NCBI GenBank assembly: GCA_014860585.1
Contig: JACZJL010000047.1
Span: 1-41,506 of the forward strand
Direction of reading: 5' to 3'
Origin: Bacteroidales bacterium
GTDB taxonomy: Bacteria > Bacteroidota > Bacteroidia > Bacteroidales > 4484-276
Length of the DNA stretch: 41,506 nucleotides
The notes beneath the pieces were generated by a model. That model saw only the letters and a program-made list of their open reading frames with translations. It was not told the DNA's origin and made no database searches. How positions within the stretch are numbered: position 1 is the stretch's first letter; the number at the start of each line of letters is the position of its first letter. Of the stretch, positions 33,617 through 40,717 are shown one piece after another. The position numbers and the translations under genes are program-made.

Positions 33617-33909
33617 AGAGGTATGCTTTGGTCGGTTATCTGTTGGAGAAAATATTCCTGATTTTCATTCCTTTTATCGAAAACCACATCAATTTTTTGA
33701 TCTCCTATTTCAAGTTTTAAATCAACCAGGAACAACAGTCTGGCTTTGTAAGTCATTACCGCCTCATCTGCTTTGATCAAAAGATCAATATCTCCTCCTT
33801 TTCGCCGATCATCGGTTCTGGAACCAAATAGAGACACCTGAACCTTTTCGCCGAAATGTTTCTTTGCTGCACGGAGTATTGCATTATGTTCTGTTTCTGT
33901 GAGGCGCAT
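33613..33909 (-). CDS. mntA: MntA-like minimal nucleotidyltransferase antitoxin
   Basis: A 98-residue MNT-domain protein. The nucleotidyltransferase motif is Gly29-Ser30 followed by Asp40/Asp42 (GSRTDDRRKGGDIDLLI), a GSX9DXD spacing, with a third possible acidic residue in KIDVVFDKR. In characterised pairs the MNT protein neutralises HepT by AMPylation. It is the first gene of the three-gene operon, the usual order for this system. The start ATG at 33909 lies 36 bp downstream of an exact -7 element. Confidence 0.88.
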   Translation of the reverse strand: MRLTETEHNAILRAAKKHFGEKVQVSLFGSRTDDRRKGGDIDLLIKADEAVMTYKARLLFLVDLKLEIGDQKIDVVFDKRNENQEYFLQQITDQSIPL

Positions 33910-33945
33910 GATGATAATTAACTTGGGTTATCTAATTTTAAATCA

Positions 33946-33979
33946 CAAAGATAAGTCTTTTGGTTGATACTTATTATCA
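33946..33979 (-). promoter_or_regulatory. Promoter of the mntA-hepT operon
   Basis: On the minus strand TATCTTTG (complement of 33946-33953) is an exact TAnnTTTG match. Just upstream lies an inverted repeat TGATA-N5-TATCA (33965-33979), a possible operator. A second inverted pair GATAA/TTATC spans 33913-33932 between the -7 box and the start. Confidence 0.5.
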
Positions 33980-34054
33980 CATGCTTTAAAGCCATCAGTA
34001 TAAATATTCACTGGTATGATTTGACGTACAAACATCAATTCTCCCTCAGTTCAG

Positions 34055-35443
34055 CTATTTTTTTCCCAAACAACAATTCTTGTGCTTTTTGCCGCTGCCG
34101 CAAGGACATGGATCATTGCGGCGGACATATCTGCTGGGATCTGGGGGTATTTCTTCACCGGCGATCTGATAAACATAATCACCATTTTTTTTACTCTTCT
34201 TTCTACTCTCTGTTCTTATTTCGCTTACAATCCGATCTTTCCCTTCAACATTCGGCAGCAAGCTTTTAATCTGCATCATCGCTTTTTGTGCGTCTTCTCT
34301 GTCAATACTTTCAAAAAAGTTTTCAGGTAGTTTTACCAGGTTGGAATCCGTATCCGGCCAGTTAAGAACAAACTTCAGTTTCCAGGCCTCCCGGCCGGCA
34401 ACGGTGAGGAAATCCAATTTCTGCCATGCAAGATTTTCCAGCATCATTTTGTAATAAACGGTTGAGATGAGCTGATGTTCATGAAGAAACTCATACACAT
34501 AATGTAACCCCCACAACTTCCCGCCTACCGCGATGAGATTGCTTCCTAAAAAAGTATCAAAGCTGTTCGTAATATGCTGGTCAAGTTTGGGATATGGAAT
34601 ATAAAACCAGGCATCCTCCTCTTTGATTGATCCGAACAATGATTTATCCATCATCAAATAGAACAACAAATTGGAATGCATAAACGGAATACCATATCTG
34701 TGTTTCATAAATTTAAAGAAGTGATAAAGCAGTCCGATGAAGCCATAACCTGGATTTTCCTTAATTTGGTGCAAAATCTTTTCTTTTTCCAAATCAGAAC
34801 TGAGCGCTTGAAAAATCCTGCTAATTCGTTCTTCCTCATTGTCAAATCCATATGCCTCCATTCGCAAATTAAAATCCTTCCATCCGGAGGTGTTGCCCTG
34901 GCAAAAAAGTTCATACTGCTCTTCAGCGCCATTCAGATAAAGAACCATCAGAAAATGCATTTCCGGATTTCCCCAAATCTCCTCGCTGTTGCTGATCGGT
35001 TCCCACACCTTTTCACAGTAATCAACCGCCTCCCGGTACATTCCAAAATAGATGAGCCGGTACAATGTTCGCATGGTCACCGTATCTATTCCTTTTGCAG
35101 GATTTTGCTCAATCACTTCAATACAGCGGCTCACTAATGCTTTATCCATGGTATCAAAAGCATGATCGGTGAGTTCTAGCTCCAAAAATTCATACTCCTG
35201 CCTGTATTTGTCAGGATGAATTTTCCGGTAATGATCGGCAAACTCAAGGATGGCTTTGTAGTCATTTTGATCGAACACCGCAGTGCTCTCAAACAACTCA
35301 ACCACATTAATGGATGTATCGGGCAGCTCTTCGATCAGATGATAAATAAACGCAAGACAGTCTGTCTCGGCTATTTTCTCATATAACTGATAAATCTCAT
35401 CATCAGTCATGTTTTTCAGACTGGGGAAAGATGGGGGTTTCAT
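34055..35443 (-). CDS. SEC-C motif protein of unknown function
   Basis: A 462-residue, largely helical soluble protein, rich in Tyr, Glu and Leu, with possible TPR-like helices in the N-terminal half. It ends in a SEC-C zinc-binding motif: RRNDPCPCGSGKKHKNCCLGKK (CPCG...CC pattern, last 20 or so residues). The first 430 residues match no domain I recognise. It follows a 49-codon frame by 16 bp on the same strand and lies between two toxin-antitoxin modules. Whether it belongs to a defence function is only an inference from position. Confidence 0.78.
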   Translation of the reverse strand: MKPPSFPSLKNMTDDEIYQLYEKIAETDCLAFIYHLIEELPDTSINVVELFESTAVFDQNDYKAILEFADHYRKIHPDKYRQEYEFLELELTDHAFDTMDKALVSRCIEVIEQNPAKGIDTVTMRTLYRLIYFGMYREAVDYCEKVWEPISNSEEIWGNPEMHFLMVLYLNGAEEQYELFCQGNTSGWKDFNLRMEAYGFDNEEERISRIFQALSSDLEKEKILHQIKENPGYGFIGLLYHFFKFMKHRYGIPFMHSNLLFYLMMDKSLFGSIKEEDAWFYIPYPKLDQHITNSFDTFLGSNLIAVGGKLWGLHYVYEFLHEHQLISTVYYKMMLENLAWQKLDFLTVAGREAWKLKFVLNWPDTDSNLVKLPENFFESIDREDAQKAMMQIKSLLPNVEGKDRIVSEIRTESRKKSKKNGDYVYQIAGEEIPPDPSRYVRRNDPCPCGSGKKHKNCCLGKK

Positions 35444-35459
35444 TGAATTTTATTTTTGA

Positions 35460-35609
35460 TTACAATTCCAACTCTATCTTGTCCAGGGGATACCAAAACG
35501 CCTTTTTGATCACCTCAGCTTCATCTTCCTCAAAAAGGTTCATGAAATCAATGATTCTGGCTTTCCGGGTAGAAACAAGCTCTGATTGTGCATATTTAAG
35601 GAATATCAT
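35460..35609 (-). CDS. Possible 49-residue protein upstream of the SEC-C gene
   Basis: ATG at 35609, stop at 35460, product starting MIFLKYAQSELVSTRKARII and ending FWYPLDKIELEL. It is acidic in the middle (FEEDEAEVIKKAF) and lies 16 bp before the SEC-C gene on the same strand. No family is recognised. Composition is protein-like, but a frame this short could be chance or the tail of a lost gene. Confidence 0.4.
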   Translation of the reverse strand: MIFLKYAQSELVSTRKARIIDFMNLFEEDEAEVIKKAFWYPLDKIELEL

Positions 35610-35713
35610 TGTGCATTAATCAGGTTTTTTGCTGTGCATAAATTAAACTGTTACGGGTTCTGGGTTACTGCTGACTGCCAACTTTTTCCTTGTTCGGCGT
35701 TCATGACTGCTTT

Positions 35714-36028
35714 CTATGGACTGTTTTCAAACACTGCCTCCAAAAAATCTGCTGCCAGCTTCTTGTAATCCCTGTTTTTGATGATCCACTCCCGGCCTTT
35801 GGCGCCCATTTGTGCTCTTTCTTCCGGAGTTAATGCTTTCATTTTCATGATTGCTCCGGATAATTCTCCGGGTGATTCAGCAGCGCAACTGATGCCGGCG
35901 CCGCTCTCTTCAACTATGTTGCCGGGCGCTTCGATGGCATAAATAATGGGCTTGCCGGCCAGCATAAAGTCGTTGAGCTTGATTAAATTATTCCTTTTTT
36001 GATAGCGGACATTTTTAAGCGCCCGGGC
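35714..36028 (-). pseudogene. Glycosyltransferase C-terminal remnant 1
   Basis: Only the last part of a group 1-type (GT-B) glycosyltransferase remains. From about 35995 the frame reads NNLIKLNDFMLAGKPIIYAI, followed by EESGAGI, the nucleotide-sugar-binding end of such enzymes, and it stops at 35714 after KKLAADFLEAVFENSP. No N-terminal 250-300 residues precede it; the frame closes at 36029 and the sequence continues into the AbiEii tail. A second remnant of the same gene type lies at 37889-38060. Confidence 0.8.
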
Positions 36029-36073
36029 TTACGCAAGATCAATGTGATCAAAAGTAGCGGTTTGTAATAAGCC

Positions 36074-36229
36074 CTATAAAGCAAGCCTTTCTTTGAAATC
36101 CCTGCATAATTTCAGGTGTTTGTCTGGGTTTTGGGATTTGAGGTTTTGTATGTTTAACAATTTCCATTGTACAGCTGGAAAAATGCTGAAATCATAAAGG
36201 CGCCAGTCGGGGGTTCCTTGCTCAAACAT
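36074..36229 (-). pseudogene. Detached C-terminal part of AbiEii
   Basis: 51 codons starting with the ATG that overlaps the AbiEii stop (TAATG) and ending with TAG at 36074. The product, MFEQGTPDWRLYDF then FPAVQWKLLNIQNLK, is the standard C-terminus of AbiEii-family nucleotidyltransferases. Reading the same frame upstream gives HFLL before the Met, continuing the family pattern, so the two pieces were once one frame. Reinitiation at TAATG could in principle still make this fragment. Confidence 0.75.
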
Positions 36230-36975
36230 TAATAAGAAATGTTGTCTTCAGATGTGAGCGACGCATGTATTTTTTCAATCAAAAGAAGTCTGGTGCTTTC
36301 GTAGTCTTCATAAGTAAAGGATTGCCGGGTCATGCCTGAAAAATGATTCGTAAAGGCCTGTTTCTGATCTGCCAGGTTTGGAAACAGCATTTCGGCAAGT
36401 GGCCTTCCAGAACTTACCAGATAAAAAATGAATCCCTTTTTTAAGACGCTGTCAAAGGTTTGCGTTTTATACATTTGCTGGATATCGAATAAATCTCTGG
36501 GATGCTGCCTGTCGAGTGCAGCACACATCTTGCCACCAAACAAGTGGGGTTTGTCAACTACCTGTATTTCACAAAAGGCATCAAATTCTTTTTGCGCTTT
36601 ATCGCATAATACCTTAATTTCCGGCGGACTATAACATCCCCGCTTTATGGTATTCACCTCAACTTTAATGCTGGCTTCCCTGTTTGAAATGATGAGCCTG
36701 GCATCCGCTTGCCTGAGTTCAACAGAGGTTTCGGGCAAAGTAGCCTCAACTTGATAAGCAATTCGCTGCAAAGCATCTTTAATGCCAGCCAATGAATTAA
36801 CCCTGGTGTCAACCGGAAGATACGTAAGGTCAATCTCAACCGAAAGGCGGGGCATGTTGCTGTGGAACATGTTGATGGCAGTACCACCGTGCAGGGCAAA
36901 GTTACTTTCCCTGGCTACCAGGGGCAGTACTGAAAGCAATAGGTTTGCCTGCTTGTTATAATCCGGGGTTTTCAT
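36229..36975 (-). pseudogene. abiEii: AbiEii family nucleotidyltransferase toxin, frameshifted
   Basis: 248 residues from ATG 36975 (MKTPDYNKQANLLL); this start overlaps the end of abiEi by 20 bp. The nucleotidyltransferase core is ALHGGTAINMF (residues 28-37) and RLSVEIDLTY (43-52), where the usual DxD is Glu47-x-Asp49. The frame ends LTSEDNISY at 36229, about 50 residues short. The missing tail is in another frame directly downstream. One base lost near 36239-36243 explains the break; the restored protein would be about 300 residues, normal for the family. AbiEii toxins act in type IV abortive infection systems. Confidence 0.82.
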
Positions 36976-37738
36976 CAGCTTCCAACTCTTTTGGGACTGT
37001 AATCTTGTAACCTGCAACGTAAACACCATTGGAAACCACTCTGCGGTTGCCTTTTCCCAGGTCTATGTTACTTTTGATAAGATGTTTAAACCACGCGTGC
37101 CCAGCCTTTTCTGCCATGTAAAGAAACAGCCTTTTTACCTTAACCGAAGTACAATGCTCTAATAGTTTCTGTAAATTTGCCGGGTTCAGGTTGTTTAGCC
37201 CCTGCATTATTTCAAAGCACTCGGTTAGCTCTTGTTTTTGAGGCGCCAGGTACAAACACTCCATTAAAGCCCTTGCAGGCGATGAAATTTTTACCGCGAA
37301 GTTTTTATGCTCTATTTCAACAAGACCCATACCGGCAGGCAGGATACCAGATGTAGAATATTGTATTTCAACGCCCCAATGATGGTTTTTAAACCATGAT
37401 GGCAGACGCTCCCCGGTGCTGCCAAACAAATAAACCACATTGCTGCCCATGCCCAGATAATGGCTTTTGCCCAAAAGAGTCAATGCTGTTTTGGCAGCAG
37501 GATGTACGCTCAGATTCAATTGCTGTTGCAAGGCATATATAGCCCCTGAATAATCAACCGAATCGCCAGCCCTTACCATTGCCCCGTTGCCTATTGCCTC
37601 CAACCAATGGCTGTTACGGTAGGTTCGCAAAAGCCCGGGGCTATACCCCTGCCTGCTCAACCAGTTGCTTGTAAGCACAACACCAGGCGGCTGAATATGC
37701 ATCAACTTGTTTATTTTAGAACCGTTTTCTGTAGCCAT
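36956..37738 (-). CDS. abiEi: AbiEi family antitoxin of a type IV toxin-antitoxin system
   Basis: 260 residues. An N-terminal winged-helix-type region (about 1-60, LTSNWLSRQGYSPGLLRTYRNSHWLEAIGNG) is followed by the AbiEi C-terminal domain with YLFGSTGERLPSWFKNH, VEIQYSTSGIL and the conserved ISSPARALMECLYLAP. AbiEi proteins repress their own operon and neutralise AbiEii without direct contact. It is intact and 20 bp overlapped by abiEii. A start at ATG 37738 fits the -7 box upstream. Confidence 0.87.
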   Translation of the reverse strand: MATENGSKINKLMHIQPPGVVLTSNWLSRQGYSPGLLRTYRNSHWLEAIGNGAMVRAGDSVDYSGAIYALQQQLNLSVHPAAKTALTLLGKSHYLGMGSNVVYLFGSTGERLPSWFKNHHWGVEIQYSTSGILPAGMGLVEIEHKNFAVKISSPARALMECLYLAPQKQELTECFEIMQGLNNLNPANLQKLLEHCTSVKVKRLFLYMAEKAGHAWFKHLIKSNIDLGKGNRRVVSNGVYVAGYKITVPKELEADENPGL

Positions 37739-37754
37739 AATACATTTATTGGTA

Positions 37755-37834
37755 CAAAAATAAACAAAAACTTCTTTTTAGTTTAAAATGACCATGAAAA
37801 ATGTAGGGGAACAACATTTTTTCGAACAAAAATA
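37755..37834 (-). promoter_or_regulatory. Duplicated -7-like elements upstream of abiEi
   Basis: The 12-mer ACAAAAATAAAC occurs at 37754-37765 and 37826-37837. On the minus strand each copy contains TATTTTTG, an exact TAnnTTTG box (complements of 37755-37762 and 37827-37834). The first lies 16 bp from the abiEi start. An inverted pair AAACT/AGTTT (37769-37785) sits just upstream of it. Which copy is used cannot be told. Confidence 0.4.
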
Positions 37835-37888
37835 AACCTGGCGGTAGAAGGTGTTCGGGTTTCGGCGTTTGAGGTTCAGGCTTGCTTG

Positions 37889-38060
37889 CTATGGGCTGTT
37901 ATCAAACACTGCCTCCAAAAAATCCGCTGCTAACTTCTTGTAATCCTTGTTTTTGATGATCCGCTCAAGGCCTCGTTTTTCATGGCTTCGTGTTCAGCCG
38001 GGCTCATTTTTTTCATGGTTTGTATAGCCTGGCTGAGGGCTTCGGGGTCTTCGGCTGCTT
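37889..38060 (-). pseudogene. Glycosyltransferase C-terminal remnant 2, frameshifted
   Basis: A second piece of the same kind of glycosyltransferase tail as at 35714-36028. One frame gives EDPEALSQAIQTMKKMSPAE, and after a shift near 37975 another gives LERIIKNKDYKKLAADFLEA and stops at 37889 (VFDNSP). The last 74 bp (37889-37962) differ from 35714-35787 at only about six positions. It is cut off at about 38060. The spacer 38061-38178 shows no gene. Confidence 0.75.
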
Positions 38061-38178
38061 ATCCAGATGTTGAATAATTTGAATTTGGAGCTTGGAAAAG
38101 ATTACTTGACTTTATTAAAACGCAAGGCTGCTGAGGTTATATTTTGAAAGAATATGAAACGTTTACGCCTCTAACTGT

Positions 38179-38937
38179 TTATCCTTTCCGATAGAGTGGT
38201 ATGTATTTCTTCAAGCCATAAAATGCATACACGATTAGGTACCACAAACTTCTGGCAAACGGAATTTTTTCAACATCCCGGTAAACTTTCCAGATGTAAT
38301 ACATCGTCTTCATTTTGTTTTTTGAAATGGAATGAGGGCGAAGCCTGTAATAACCAAGCGGTTCGGGATAGCTGTAAGCATATTGAATTTTGCGGAGGAT
38401 TTCGAGCCAGAGGGTGTAATCATGCCTTTTCTTGATGTTGGCCATGTACATATTGCCCAGATGGTGGCGGTCGTAAACGGCTGTAAGGCAGCCAATATCG
38501 CATGTGCGCAGGATGTCGCGGTAGTTTACTTTTGAGCGGGTGGTGCTCAGACCAAGTTCTTTTCCATCTTCATCAATGATATGATAGGGTGCAAAAGTAA
38601 ACACATAGTTGTTGACAAGCATAAAGCCGATTTGTTTTTCCAGTTTATCGGGTGTCCATAGGTCATCGCTATCGCAGAAGGCAATAAAGCGGCCGGTGGC
38701 CTGATCAATGGAATGTCTCCTGGCCGTTGCAGCCCCCATGTTTTCATTCAATTGAAATAATTTAATTCTTTGATCAATACCAGCAAATTTCTTTACAATG
38801 TTTACAGTGTGATCCGCCGATGCATCATCAGTGATCAACAACTCCCAGTCATGATAGGTCTGCACAAGAATTGACCTGATGGTCTCCTCAATAAACCTCT
38901 CTGAATTGAAAGTGGGGGTGATGATGGAAACTTTCAT
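38179..38937 (-). CDS. Glycosyltransferase family 2
   Basis: A 252-residue GT-A fold enzyme. It starts MKVSIITPTFNSERFIEETI, has the nucleotide-binding ITDDAS (about residues 35-40) and the metal-binding DSDD motif at 89-92 (FCDSDDLW), followed by the acceptor part with RHDYTLWLEILRK. It transfers a sugar to a growing surface glycan in the cytoplasm. It is the first intact glycosyltransferase next to the decayed region. Donor and acceptor are not predictable. Confidence 0.9.
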   Translation of the reverse strand: MKVSIITPTFNSERFIEETIRSILVQTYHDWELLITDDASADHTVNIVKKFAGIDQRIKLFQLNENMGAATARRHSIDQATGRFIAFCDSDDLWTPDKLEKQIGFMLVNNYVFTFAPYHIIDEDGKELGLSTTRSKVNYRDILRTCDIGCLTAVYDRHHLGNMYMANIKKRHDYTLWLEILRKIQYAYSYPEPLGYYRLRPHSISKNKMKTMYYIWKVYRDVEKIPFARSLWYLIVYAFYGLKKYIPLYRKG

Positions 38938-38990
38938 GGATATTTATATCCTTAAACTAAGATGGAAATCAAAGATTTTTTAATCTTCGT

Positions 38991-39824
38991 TTACAAGGAA
39001 TTGAAGCGTTTTGTTTCTATTAGAATGCTGTTAGCAGCATCAAATCTTATCTTCAATAAATTAATTGGATTGATTTTTCGCTTTATGATTTCAGGAAAAT
39101 AAATTACTGTTTCTAATAATGAAATTACAAATGATTTCCTGCCAAACATTCTCGCATGCACCGCCGCGCGAGTTTTAATGCGTTGTTTATCAAATTTATC
39201 AGTTTTTCTTACTGTACTCTCGTATGGGTGGTTGACAATATAAAATGGAAAGAATTCAACATTCAGTCCTGATTTTATGCAATCATTTATAAAGATAGCT
39301 TCCTCGCCAAAATGAAACTCTTTACTCCCAATCCCAAATCGCTCATCGAATTGGATTCCCCTATTCTTTATTGATTTTATCCTTATTGCAATTTCAATAG
39401 AAGAAATCGGGTGGTGCCAAAAATTCTTTAAGCCCTTTTGTTTAGCTGGATAATTTTTGTATTCAGGCTCACCCTCATTTGTTCTAATTTTAAAACAAGC
39501 AACATCCAAATGCGGATTAGCTTTAAACGCTTCACTGATCAAATTAAAAGTATTTGAAAAGTATTTAATGTCATCATCAGCAAGAAGGGCAATATCTCCA
39601 TCAGCAAATTGTAATGCATTGTTCCTTGACTTCGCAAGACCTGCACCCAAAACCTGTGAAACAAATACATCTTCCCTATGGAGATTTTCCGGTACATACT
39701 TAAATTCTAAAGATCTATACTGATGTGAAATAATGTATTTGACCAACATATTTGCAGGTTGCAAAATGTCTTTTACCTTATCGATACCCTGATCAATAGT
39801 AGAAATGAGTATGTTGATGGTCAT
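38991..39824 (-). CDS. GT-A type glycosyltransferase, paralog A
   Basis: A 277-residue protein starting MTINILISTIDQGIDKV. It has the SHQY segment, the AKSRNNAL motif, a LADDDIKYF metal-binding block (Asp83-Asp85), and the acceptor-side blocks FDERFGIGSKEFHFGEEAIF and FYIVNHPYEST. It looks like a divergent family 2 (galactosyltransferase-related) enzyme. The neighbouring gene 37 bp upstream (39862-40677) shares all these blocks and is a tandem paralog. Confidence 0.82.
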   Translation of the reverse strand: MTINILISTIDQGIDKVKDILQPANMLVKYIISHQYRSLEFKYVPENLHREDVFVSQVLGAGLAKSRNNALQFADGDIALLADDDIKYFSNTFNLISEAFKANPHLDVACFKIRTNEGEPEYKNYPAKQKGLKNFWHHPISSIEIAIRIKSIKNRGIQFDERFGIGSKEFHFGEEAIFINDCIKSGLNVEFFPFYIVNHPYESTVRKTDKFDKQRIKTRAAVHARMFGRKSFVISLLETVIYFPEIIKRKINPINLLKIRFDAANSILIETKRFNSL

Positions 39825-39861
39825 CAGTCAACTAATCGCAAGTGTGGTTGTTAAATGTTAG

Positions 39862-40677
39862 CTATTTTGAATAAAGAAAAAAAAACACGCCTGTAAGCCT
39901 GTTAGTCAAATATCTAAATGGATTACTCCCATTGGTTAAAAGTTTTCGGGTAAGGAAAATAGTCGATACGAAAACTTTTAAAACTGCTATAAAACCAAAT
40001 TTTTTTGCATCTATTGCTCCTTGAATAGCAACCTTAGATTTATCAAACTCATTTGTGGTTTTTGTTGAACTTTCGTAAGGATGACTCACAATGTAAAAGG
40101 GGAAATACTGAATACTTAAACCAGCCTTCTGACAATCAATTATAAACATCTCTTCCTCTCCTCTTTTGTATTTTTCTGCCCCTAATCCAAACCTTTCATC
40201 AAAAAAAATTCCTTTTTCTTTAATGGCTTGTATACGAAAAGAAACTTCAATAGATGAAACATAGTGACGTTTTTTCTTCTTAAAGGTGTAGGCTTCAGTT
40301 GAATAGTTTTTGTATTCAGGTTCGCCATCATATGTTTTAATTTTAAAACAGGCCACATTCAGCGAGGGATCATCTGAATAAACTTTTTTAATGATTCGGA
40401 ATGTATCTGGCAAATAGGTGATATCGTCATCTGCAATTATAGCAATATCACCATCTGCAATCATCAAAGCATTGTTACGACTTTTTGAAAGACCTTTCCC
40501 GGGTATTTGTGATATCTGAACATCTTCTCTTCTCAGTGCATCAGGAATTTCTAAAAATTTTTCATCTGTATATTGATGAGAAATAATGTATTTGATATCA
40601 GGCATTTTGTCCTGAAGTACCAATCCAACTTTATTAATACCATTATCAATAGTTGAAATTAAAACGTTTATGATCAT
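39862..40677 (-). CDS. GT-A type glycosyltransferase, paralog B
   Basis: 271 residues from ATG 40677, chosen because MIINVLISTIDNGINKV aligns with the start of paralog A; the further in-frame TTG at 40689 is not needed. Shared blocks are ISHQYTDEKF, LSKSRNNALMIADGDIAII, ADDDITYLPDTF, FDERFGLGAEKYKRGEEEMF and FYIVSHPYESS. The C-terminal part ends in a basic, hydrophobic tail. It probably arose by duplication with paralog A and adds a different sugar or linkage; specificity is unknown. Confidence 0.82.
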   Translation of the reverse strand: MIINVLISTIDNGINKVGLVLQDKMPDIKYIISHQYTDEKFLEIPDALRREDVQISQIPGKGLSKSRNNALMIADGDIAIIADDDITYLPDTFRIIKKVYSDDPSLNVACFKIKTYDGEPEYKNYSTEAYTFKKKKRHYVSSIEVSFRIQAIKEKGIFFDERFGLGAEKYKRGEEEMFIIDCQKAGLSIQYFPFYIVSHPYESSTKTTNEFDKSKVAIQGAIDAKKFGFIAVLKVFVSTIFLTRKLLTNGSNPFRYLTNRLTGVFFFLYSK

Positions 40678-40717
40678 ATTAGGAATCAATTTAGTACCTC
40701 AAACTTTTTCAAAACCT

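Noticed and set aside
38070-38145. Plus-strand fragment reading MLNNLNLELGKDYLTLLKRK before a stop
   Set aside because: Only 25 codons, no upstream continuation and no recognisable family; probably chance or an unidentifiable remnant.
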